Part shown: piece after piece, positions 1-5,345 of the stretch
How positions within the stretch are numbered: the first letter of the stretch is position 1
Layout of the letters: every line of letters starts with the position of its first letter
NCBI GenBank assembly: GCA_029862935.1
Contig: JAOTWK010000203.1
Location: 1 to 6,556, forward strand
Direction: 5' to 3'
Source: Gemmatimonadota bacterium
Lineage (GTDB): Bacteria > Gemmatimonadota > Gemmatimonadetes > Gemmatimonadales > GWC2-71-9
DNA: 6,556 nucleotides
The notes under the pieces: model-generated
Seen by the model: the letters and a program-made list of their open reading frames with translations, nothing else
What the model was told of the DNA's origin: nothing
Databases searched by the model: none
Translations under genes and position numbers: made by a program

Positions 1-76
1 GCGTATCGAGCAAGGCGAGAGACTCCCGGCGCTCTTGCTCGAGGAGACGATCCACGTGACAAGCGCGCCGTACTGA
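1..76 (+). CDS. C-terminal end of an unidentified protein (partial)
   Basis: An open frame enters from the left edge, with the first whole codon at base 2, and ends at the TGA at 74-76. It supplies 24 residues ending in HVTSAPY. No domain can be recognised from so short a piece. It lies on the same strand as the oxidoreductase gene, 143 bases upstream of it, so the two could be co-transcribed unless the hairpin at 145-167 terminates the upstream message. That this is a real gene end is inferred from the open frame and the normal-looking residue composition only. Confidence 0.4.
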   Translation, partial: RIEQGERLPALLLEETIHVTSAPY

Positions 77-144
77 GGAGGCCTCGCCGCCGGTCTGGGA
101 CGTGCGGAGCCGCAGCGGATCTGCTAAAGTTTTGCTGAGGGTTG

Positions 145-167
145 GGCGGCACGCCTCGGGTGCCGCC
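145..167 (+). promoter_or_regulatory. GC-rich hairpin in the gap before the Fe-S oxidoreductase gene
   Basis: GGCGGCAC (145-152) and GTGCCGCC (160-167) form a perfect 8-base-pair stem around a 7-base loop. It sits in the 143-base gap between the TGA at 76 and the ATG at 220. No run of T follows, so it is not a classic Rho-independent terminator. It could end the upstream message by another route or be a 5' leader structure for the downstream gene. A possible extended -10 element (TGC then TAAAGT, 122-130) lies just upstream, with no good -35 box; it would place the hairpin near the start of the leader. A second, weaker pairing (GACAC 186-190 with GTGTC 199-203) abuts the ribosome binding site. 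The rest of the gap shows nothing I can name. Confidence 0.35.
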
Positions 168-203
168 GTTCGCCTGGGTGGTCCCGACACGAACGTGGGT
201 GTC

Positions 204-211
204 AGGAGGGG
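204..211 (+). promoter_or_regulatory. Strong ribosome binding site fixing the oxidoreductase start
   Basis: AGGAGGGG lies 8 bases before the ATG at 220. The same frame is open back to a TTG at 142, but that start falls at the edge of the 145-167 hairpin, has no Shine-Dalgarno sequence, and would add 26 residues unlike a membrane-protein N-terminus. The ATG at 220 is therefore preferred. Confidence 0.8.
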
Positions 212-219
212 AAACGCGT

Positions 220-2088
220 ATGGCGTGGTTCGAGCGGTTATCCGTGGCGGTCGTGCTTTTGGCCAGCGTGGCCGGCTTCTCATACGTCATCTGGTCCCGA
301 CGTCTCGGTCACGTGTGGCCCAAGCGTGGAGAGCTCCGCATCGTGAACGCCAGGGGGCTCGTCACCGGTCTCTGGGAGGTGTTCACCCAAAAGGTCGTCC
401 TCCGGAACCGACCGTGGGTGGGTCTCTTTCACCTGCCGCTCTTCTTTGGCCTGCTGGCCTTCCTGGCCAAGAGCGTCTTCCATGTGCTCCATGGGCTTGG
501 AGTCGACGTAACCGTCCCGGGCTGGTACGTCCAGGCCCTGGACGCGATCGCGGTGGCGGTCCTCGCATCGATCGTGCTGCTCGCCATCCGCCGCTACTTC
601 GTGGACCGCGAAAGACTCACGCACCTCACGGAGTCTGGGGTCATTCTGGGTCTCATTGCCCTCCTCATGATCACCCACCTCTTGGAGCGCGTGTTTCCCC
701 TGGTCTCCGTGGCCGGACGGGTGAACTGGTGGGCCCACTACGTCGATCTCGCGGTGTTCCCCGCCGTCATCGCCTATGGCAAGCACCTGCATCTGTTCCT
801 GGCGCCGGTCAACGTCGTTCTGAAGCACATGACCGAGCTGCCATCGGATCGCTCGGTGTTCGGCAACGATCTCGACATGGATCTGGAAGACGAGTCGAAG
901 CTCGAGGCAGAGCTCGCTCGGCTGGGGATGCCCCGGGGCGTGGCGGATTTCGGCTTTGGGGCCCTCTTCGATCCGGCCGCGTGCATTCAGTGCGGTCGGT
1001 GCAACGACGCGTGTCCCGCCGGGCCAGCTCTGAAGCCACGGGATCACTTCGTCCTCGCCCTGCAAGACCCTTCGTTAACGGCAGAGCAGCTGGCCAAGCT
1101 CATCGATCCGGACGTGACCGCGACGTGTGTCCAGTGTCGCGCCTGCGAGGTAGCGTGTCCCACCGGATGCCGGCCCGGACGCAACGGGCTCGAGATCCGG
1201 GGACGCCTAATGGTCGATGGCCTGTATCCGCCTCGTGCTCTGCGCGAAACCGCCATGAAGGCTCTGACCTCCTCCGGCAACATCTTCGGCCAGGATGAGA
1301 GCGAGCGGAGCCGGTTCATTCGGGAGAACGCGCTGCCGATATTCGACGCTCGAGCACACGAAGTGCTTTTCGTTCTTGGATGCCAGGGCAGCAACAGCCC
1401 GGAGGTGCAGCCCATCGTGCTGGCCACTGGGAGACTCCTCGACGCGGCAAAGATCCGATGGGGAGTGCTCGCGGAGGAACGGTGCTGGGGGGAAGGTCTC
1501 CTTCACGGTGGCGGCCTCATGGAAGACTGGCCGCTGTGGGCCCAGGAGCGCATTGCGTTTCTCTCCGACGCTCTCGGCGGGGATCAAGGACGGACTATTC
1601 TCACCATCTGTCCTCACTGCCGTGATACCATTCGCACGCAATACGCAGCGTTCGGGGCGAGCTTCAGCGACGTTCAGCTCCATACGCCGTTCCTGGCAAA
1701 CCTGGTCGAATCGGGGAAGCTCCGCCTCAAGGCACATCCCCTGGACGCAGCCCTCCACATCCCCTGCAAGGTCGTGCACAACAGTGAAGACAAGGGAATG
1801 CGCAGCCTGCTTCAATCCGTGGGCGTCACACTGCATCAGCCAGCGTCCAGTGCTGCGGCATTCCCAACGGCGTGTTGCGGTGGGGGCGGGGGCGGTTTCC
1901 TCTGGGACTCACCGGCAAAGGTGAACCAGAAACGGTGGGCGCAGATCAAAGCCACGGGACAGACCGCAGTCGTGACCGGCTGTCCGGGATGTCACCGAAT
2001 GCTCGGCGTGGTGCGGGACGAGCACACCCGCATCTGGGATGTGGCCTCGATCTTGGCGGATCGACTGGAGGCGCCAGCCGGGAACTGA
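220..2088 (+). CDS. Membrane Fe-S oxidoreductase, ETF:(mena)quinone oxidoreductase-like (CCG/DUF224 family)
   Basis: The 622-residue protein likely takes electrons from the EtfAB flavoprotein and passes them to the quinone pool in the cytoplasmic membrane. Residues ~7-200 form a NarI-like membrane domain with about five hydrophobic helices (~7-25, 66-90, 105-124, 141-157, 175-198). Histidines 71, 88, 91, 153, 173, 189 and 191 in or beside them are candidate heme b ligands. Residues ~250-320 carry two ferredoxin-type clusters: C255/C258/C261/C265 and C303/C306/C309/C313, each ending in Cys-Pro, plus an extra C317. Two CCG domains follow: C388, C422-W-G and C464-P-H-C467; then C516, C552-C553-G with a run of glycines, and C588-P-G-C591. 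The domain order matches the EMO proteins described from syntrophic fatty-acid oxidisers, and the facing etfBA genes support that role. The first CCG motif is unusual because its second Cys is Trp. A related HdrD/GlcF-type oxidoreductase with another donor is the alternative. Family assignment is confident; the exact donor is inferred. Confidence 0.85.
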   Translation: MAWFERLSVAVVLLASVAGFSYVIWSRRLGHVWPKRGELRIVNARGLVTGLWEVFTQKVVLRNRPWVGLFHLPLFFGLLAFLAKSVFHVLHGLGVDVTVPGWYVQALDAIAVAVLASIVLLAIRRYFVDRERLTHLTESGVILGLIALLMITHLLERVFPLVSVAGRVNWWAHYVDLAVFPAVIAYGKHLHLFLAPVNVVLKHMTELPSDRSVFGNDLDMDLEDESKLEAELARLGMPRGVADFGFGALFDPAACIQCGRCNDACPAGPALKPRDHFVLALQDPSLTAEQLAKLIDPDVTATCVQCRACEVACPTGCRPGRNGLEIRGRLMVDGLYPPRALRETAMKALTSSGNIFGQDESERSRFIRENALPIFDARAHEVLFVLGCQGSNSPEVQPIVLATGRLLDAAKIRWGVLAEERCWGEGLLHGGGLMEDWPLWAQERIAFLSDALGGDQGRTILTICPHCRDTIRTQYAAFGASFSDVQLHTPFLANLVESGKLRLKAHPLDAALHIPCKVVHNSEDKGMRSLLQSVGVTLHQPASSAAAFPTACCGGGGGGFLWDSPAKVNQKRWAQIKATGQTAVVTGCPGCHRMLGVVRDEHTRIWDVASILADRLEAPAGN

Positions 2089-2089
2089 G

Positions 2090-2107
2090 GTGCCGCGTCA
2101 GCGGGAC
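2090..2107. terminator. Small hairpin filling the gap between convergent stop codons
   Basis: Only 18 bases separate the TGA at 2086-2088 (+) from the etfA stop at 2107-2109 (-). Within them CCGC (2093-2096) pairs with GCGG (2101-2104) around the loop GTCA. GT/AC pairs extend the stem beyond one G-G mismatch. No T-run follows on either strand. It is the only structure available for a shared bidirectional terminator, but it is weak. Confidence 0.2.
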
Positions 2108-3072
2108 TACCCCTCGCGAGCCTTCCGGATCTCCTCGGTGAGCGCCGGCAGCACCTCGAAGAGGTCGCCCACGATCCCGTAATCGGCGACCTTGAAGATC
2201 GGCGCATCGGGATCCTTGTTGACCGCGACGATCGTCTTGGCCGTACGCATGCCCGCCAGGTGTTGAATCGCGCCGGAGATCCCGATGGCGAAATAGAGAT
2301 TCGGGCTCACGGTCTTGCCCGTTTGCCCCACCTGCTCCGCGTGGGGACGCCATCCGGCATCCACCACCGCACGCGAGGCCCCGACCGCCGCATTCAGCGC
2401 GTTCGCTAGGTCCTCGATGAGCTTGAAGTTCTCCGGCCCCTTGAGGCCCCGCCCGCCGGACACCACGATCGAGGCTTCCGCAACGTCGATGGCAGCACGC
2501 TCGGGATGCTTGATTTCGACGGTGCGGGCCCGCGCCTCACCTGCACTCACGGCAACCGACTCGACCGAGCCAGCCTTGGCATTCGCTTTAGGGGTCACCG
2601 CATTGGATCGCACCGAGATCACACACGGAGTCGCCGAGATCTTGAGTGTGATATTCGCCTTCCCCGCGTACACGGGTCGGGTGACCATGATGCCGCCGTC
2701 GTACTTCACGTCGGTCACGTCGGAGGCGAACGGACATGCCAGTCGGGCCGCCACGCGTGGGGCCAGATCCTTGCCAAGTGCCGTGGCCGACACGAGCGCC
2801 GCTGCGTAACTGCCCGCCCGGACTTGGTCTGCGGCAACGCCGGCGTACCGGTCCGCCTGATAATTGGCGAGGGACGCATCTGACGCCACGAGCACCTTGT
2901 CGGCGCCGAACGCCCCCAATCCGTCCGTGGCCACCCCTGGTCCACCCACCACCAACCCGTGGACCTCACCACCCATCCCGTCGGCCAACACCCGCGCCGC
3001 CGTCAGCACCTCATGGGAGACGCGCTTGATGTCGCCGCCACGCTGTTCGAGAATCGCGAGAACGTTCGGCAT
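2107..3072 (-). CDS. etfA: Electron transfer flavoprotein, alpha subunit
   Basis: The 321-residue EtfA is the FAD-binding subunit of the soluble EtfAB heterodimer, which collects electrons from acyl-CoA and related dehydrogenases. The N-terminal domain (~1-190) is the usual Rossmann-like ETF fold. The C-terminal FAD domain is well conserved: SGGRGL (205-210), GASRAVVDAGW (231-241), QVGQTGKTVSP (247-257), GISGAIQHLAGM (264-275) and VNKDPDAPIFKVADYGIVGD (284-303). Length is normal for the family. The ATG at 3072 shares one base with the etfB stop (TGATG), so the subunits are translationally coupled. A weak AAGG lies upstream inside etfB. The gene faces the Fe-S oxidoreductase across 18 bases. 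Nothing is truncated. Whether this ETF is a simple carrier or an electron-bifurcating type cannot be settled by eye. Confidence 0.95.
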   Translation of the reverse strand: MPNVLAILEQRGGDIKRVSHEVLTAARVLADGMGGEVHGLVVGGPGVATDGLGAFGADKVLVASDASLANYQADRYAGVAADQVRAGSYAAALVSATALGKDLAPRVAARLACPFASDVTDVKYDGGIMVTRPVYAGKANITLKISATPCVISVRSNAVTPKANAKAGSVESVAVSAGEARARTVEIKHPERAAIDVAEASIVVSGGRGLKGPENFKLIEDLANALNAAVGASRAVVDAGWRPHAEQVGQTGKTVSPNLYFAIGISGAIQHLAGMRTAKTIVAVNKDPDAPIFKVADYGIVGDLFEVLPALTEEIRKAREG

Positions 3073-3824
3073 CAGAGCACCTTCGCTTCGTTCTTGAGTG
3101 CATCGACGAGGGCCGGAACTGCGGCTGCACCTTCACCGACGATGCGGCCGGCTTTTCGCTCGGGTGGATAGCTCAGACTCAATACGTCGAGCCCTCCCGC
3201 ATCGAGGGCTACGTCCTTCACATCGAGTGGCTTCTTTTTGGCGAGCATGATTCCCCGTAGGGCAGGATAGCGGGGTTCGTTCAGCCCCTTGTCTGTCGTG
3301 AGCACCGCTGGCAGTGGAAACTCGACGACCTCCACACCTCCTTCGATCTCCCGCTCCGCCTTGCCCTTCCCGTTGGCGATCTGCAGATCTGCAATCGCGC
3401 TCACGCAGGGGAGCCCGAGCAGCTCCGCCACCATGGGGCCGACACCGTGGCTGTAGTCGTCGATCGCGAGCTTGCCAAAGAAGATGAGATCGTAGGCGCC
3501 CTCCGCGAGTTCGGCGGCCAGAGCCTTCGCCACGGGCAACGGATCGAGCGGGATGTGGTCCGTCTTCAACAGCACCCCCCGATCCGCCCCCATTGCCAAC
3601 GCAGTCCGGATGGTCTCCTGCGAGGCGTCGCTGCCGGCGGAAATCACGACGACTTCGCCCGACCCGGCTGCCTCCTTGAGTTTGAGTGCCTCCTCAACCG
3701 CGAATTCCTCGTACGGGTTCAAGACGAACTTCACACCACCCTCGTCGATCGCCTTCCCACCGGCGTCGATCTTGATGCGGGCCTCCGAATCCGGTACCCG
3801 CTTCACGCACACCGCTATCTTCAC
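3072..3824 (-). CDS. etfB: Electron transfer flavoprotein, beta subunit
   Basis: The 250-residue EtfB is the partner of EtfA in the ETF heterodimer and normally holds AMP or a second flavin. The N-terminus, (M)KIAVCVKRVPDSEA, is the typical EtfB opening. A nucleotide-binding segment GKLAIDDYSHGVGPM (117-131) and the family signature LNEPRYPALRGIMLAKKK (181-198) are present, with the docking-loop residues intact. In the IDD segment a Tyr follows the two Asp, where many homologues have Asp. I chose the GTG at 3824 because AGAGG stands five bases before it and it gives the canonical N-terminus. A GTG six codons further upstream (3842) has no binding site. It is the first gene of the etfBA pair. 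A 92-base gap separates it from corA, so it probably has its own promoter, though no good -35/-10 pair is visible. Confidence 0.95.
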   Translation of the reverse strand: MKIAVCVKRVPDSEARIKIDAGGKAIDEGGVKFVLNPYEEFAVEEALKLKEAAGSGEVVVISAGSDASQETIRTALAMGADRGVLLKTDHIPLDPLPVAKALAAELAEGAYDLIFFGKLAIDDYSHGVGPMVAELLGLPCVSAIADLQIANGKGKAEREIEGGVEVVEFPLPAVLTTDKGLNEPRYPALRGIMLAKKKPLDVKDVALDAGGLDVLSLSYPPERKAGRIVGEGAAAVPALVDALKNEAKVL

Positions 3825-3829
3825 AGTAA

Positions 3830-3834
3830 CCTCT
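3830..3834 (-). promoter_or_regulatory. Ribosome binding site that decides the etfB GTG start
   Basis: AGAGG on the minus strand lies five bases before the GTG at 3824-3822. The competing in-frame GTG at 3842 has no such site, so this one sets the start. Confidence 0.65.
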
Positions 3835-3863
3835 TGTATCACTTGATGTTACACAGCTCGAAG

Positions 3864-3879
3864 CCCGGCGGATACCGGG
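3864..3879 (-). other. Five-base-pair GC hairpin upstream of etfB
   Basis: CCCGG and CCGGG (3864-3868 and 3875-3879) enclose a 6-base loop in the gap between corA and etfB. It could be part of a corA 3' end or of the etfB leader. With five pairs and no T-run, chance is possible. Confidence 0.2.
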
Positions 3880-3897
3880 TGCAGGAAGCTACTTCAC

Positions 3898-3911
3898 CGA
3901 CCTCGCGGTCG
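3898..3911 (-). terminator. GNRA-loop hairpin just after the corA stop
   Basis: On the minus strand, CGACC-GCGA-GGTCG forms a five-pair stem capped by a GCGA (GNRA class) tetraloop, starting five bases after the corA TGA. No U-tract follows, so it is a weak terminator candidate or a 3'-end stabilising hairpin. Confidence 0.3.
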
Positions 3912-3916
3912 CAACG

Positions 3917-5002
3917 TCAGAACCAGCGTTTTCGTCGGAAATACACCAACATCATCGCTCCAACCGACACCATGATCCCCCACACGTACCAGTAGCCCCA
4001 TGGCCAGTGCAGCTCAGGGATGTTGTCGAAGTTCATCCCGTAGATGCCCGCGATAAACGTGAGTGGAATGAAGATCGTCGCCATGATGGTGAGGACCTTC
4101 ATCACCTCGTTCATGCGGTTGCTCACAGTGGAGAGGTAGATGTCGAGCAGGCCACCGACCATCTCCCGGAAACTCTCCATGATGTCGACGACGCGGATCG
4201 TGTGGTCGTACACATCTCTGAGGAACACGATCGTCGGCTTGCGGATCAGCTTCGAGTCGCCCCGAATCAGCACGTTCAGCACGTCCCTGAGGGGCCATAC
4301 CGCCCGCCGCATCTGAATCAAGGCCCGCTTCATGTGCTGCACATCCCGCAGCGTCTCGGAGGTGGGATTCTCCATCACCTCTTCTTCCAACTCTTCGGCT
4401 TGGTCTCCGAAGAGCTCCAACACGGTGAAATAGTTATCCACCACCACGTCCAGCAGCGCGTAGGTCAGGTAGTCAGGGCCCATCTTCCGGATCTTGCCCT
4501 TGTTCTCCCTGAGACGGCGGCGGATCGGTTCGAACACGTCTCCCGGGTCCTCCTGGAACGTGAGCACGAAGTTGGTGCCCAATACCAGGCTGATTTGCTC
4601 ACTGGCGACCCGGAAATCCTCGACCTCATCGTCCTCCTCGACCCGCAATACGCTCAACATCCGCATCACGATGTACAGCCGATCGTCGAAATCCTCGAGT
4701 TTCGGACGCTGATCGGTGTGGGCGACATCCTCGAGAAGCAGCTGATGGAGATTCAGCTTCTCGCCGATCTTCTCCAGCACTGCCGGCTCGTGCACCCCGT
4801 CGATGTTCACCCACGTGACGCTTGATGCGCTCATGCACTCGTAACACTCGTCGATCGACGTCACTTCCCGTTCGTCGATGCGTTCGGCATTGTAGTCGAT
4901 GAGGGTAATCCGAACGGGCTCGGTGCGAGCGGGTCCCATGTGATTCAGGTTGCCGGGTGCCTGCCCGATCCGGGCGGAACGGCGGTGAAACAGCTCGTCC
5001 AT
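3917..5002 (-). CDS. corA: CorA family magnesium/cobalt transporter
   Basis: The 361-residue CorA is a pentameric inner-membrane channel for Mg2+ and also Co2+ uptake. The large N-terminal cytosolic domain contains LLLEDVAHTDQRPKLEDF (~88-105), whose Asp lies where Thermotoga CorA has a Mg2+-sensing residue. The long stalk helix runs through RDVYDHT (~262-268) and ends in MNEVMKVLTI. Two C-terminal membrane helices follow (~305-321 and ~336-355). The defining YGMNF motif is at ~321-325, followed by the periplasmic NIPEL loop, and the tail is basic (RRKRWF). The pore region is very close to the Thermotoga maritima type. The ATG at 5002 is preferred because GGGGGA stands seven bases before it. 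A GTG two codons upstream (5008) has the purine run directly against it. The gene sits between CDGSH and etfB with no evident functional link to either. Confidence 0.95.
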   Translation of the reverse strand: MDELFHRRSARIGQAPGNLNHMGPARTEPVRITLIDYNAERIDEREVTSIDECYECMSASSVTWVNIDGVHEPAVLEKIGEKLNLHQLLLEDVAHTDQRPKLEDFDDRLYIVMRMLSVLRVEEDDEVEDFRVASEQISLVLGTNFVLTFQEDPGDVFEPIRRRLRENKGKIRKMGPDYLTYALLDVVVDNYFTVLELFGDQAEELEEEVMENPTSETLRDVQHMKRALIQMRRAVWPLRDVLNVLIRGDSKLIRKPTIVFLRDVYDHTIRVVDIMESFREMVGGLLDIYLSTVSNRMNEVMKVLTIMATIFIPLTFIAGIYGMNFDNIPELHWPWGYWYVWGIMVSVGAMMLVYFRRKRWF

Positions 5003-5009
5003 TAGCACA

Positions 5010-5015
5010 TCCCCC
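5010..5015 (-). promoter_or_regulatory. Ribosome binding site that decides the corA ATG start
   Basis: GGGGGA on the minus strand is seven bases before the ATG at 5002. For the alternative GTG at 5008 the spacing would be about one base, which is too short. Confidence 0.6.
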
Positions 5016-5054
5016 AGTTCTGGATTCCGCGATCGGGCGAGGTCGGTGTATCCC

Positions 5055-5086
5055 GTCCCGCCGGCCCGAGGCCATTCGAGCGGGAC
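5055..5086 (-). terminator. Hairpin directly after the CDGSH gene stop
   Basis: GTCCCGC (5055-5061) and GCGGGAC (5080-5086) are perfect 7-base inverted repeats around an 18-base loop, which itself holds GGCC-CGA-GGCC. The structure begins at the base following the TGA (5089-5087) of the CDGSH gene. No T-run follows, so it may be a terminator of a non-classical type or a 3' stabiliser. The rest of the 84-base gap up to corA contains only the corA ribosome binding site. Confidence 0.4.
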
Positions 5087-5275
5087 TCACCGATCGCTGG
5101 TGAACTCGATCTTGTTGTGCGTTCCGTCGCACATAGGCTTGCTCTGCGAGGCGCCGCACCGACAGAGGGCGAAGCTCTCTTTGACCTCGATGGGCTTGCC
5201 CTCGTGGTCGGTCAGTTCGCATGTCCCCGTCACCAGGTACGGCCCGTTCTTTCGGACCTTGATCGTGATGCTCAT
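5087..5275 (-). CDS. Small CDGSH iron-sulfur domain protein (mitoNEET-like)
   Basis: The 62-residue soluble protein consists of almost nothing but one CDGSH domain. The ligand set of a [2Fe-2S] cluster with three Cys and one His is complete: C38-R-C40, then S43, P47, C49-D-G-T-H53, matching the family pattern CxCx2(S/T)x3PxCDG(S/T)H. The N-terminal ~35 residues form the short beta region (ITIKVRKNGPYLVTG) seen in bacterial members. There is no membrane anchor or signal peptide, unlike animal mitoNEET. GGAG lies five bases before the ATG at 5275, supporting the start. The likely role is redox or Fe-S handling, but bacterial single-domain members have no settled function. It follows polX by 70 bases. 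No promoter stands out in that gap, so co-transcription with polX is possible. Confidence 0.93.
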   Translation of the reverse strand: MSITIKVRKNGPYLVTGTCELTDHEGKPIEVKESFALCRCGASQSKPMCDGTHNKIEFTSDR

Positions 5276-5345
5276 AGTCGCTCCATGTCGAACGGTGTTG
5301 GTGTTGGACTGAAGAAACAGTAGGGTGCTCGTCTCGCCGACGCAA

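Noticed and set aside
142..219. N-terminal extension of the oxidoreductase to the TTG at 142
   Set aside because: There is no Shine-Dalgarno sequence, the start falls at the edge of a hairpin, and the added residues are non-hydrophobic and Pro-rich. The ATG at 220 has an excellent binding site.
280..1065. A 261-codon minus-strand open frame opposite the oxidoreductase gene
   Set aside because: It is antisense to a well-supported gene and rich in His, Gln, Glu and Asp as expected of a complementary frame. No motif or ribosome binding site supports it.
102..1298. A 398-codon plus-strand open frame overlapping the first half of the oxidoreductase gene
   Set aside because: It is extremely rich in Arg, Gly, Ser and Pro with no recognisable domain, and lies out of frame over a gene with clear family motifs. 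It is a typical GC-rich shadow frame.
2315..2809. A 164-codon plus-strand open frame opposite etfA
   Set aside because: It is rich in Ala, Ser, Thr and Arg, without family features, and is a shadow of etfA.
3835..3897. Possible etfB promoter (TAACAT as a -10 box at about 3846-3851 on the minus strand)
   Set aside because: There is no acceptable -35 sequence at 16-18 bases, and a four-of-six match is expected by chance.
4007..4825. A 272-codon plus-strand open frame opposite corA
   Set aside because: Its unusual His, Val, Leu and Gln content is what the reverse complement of corA codons gives. There is no domain, and corA is certain.
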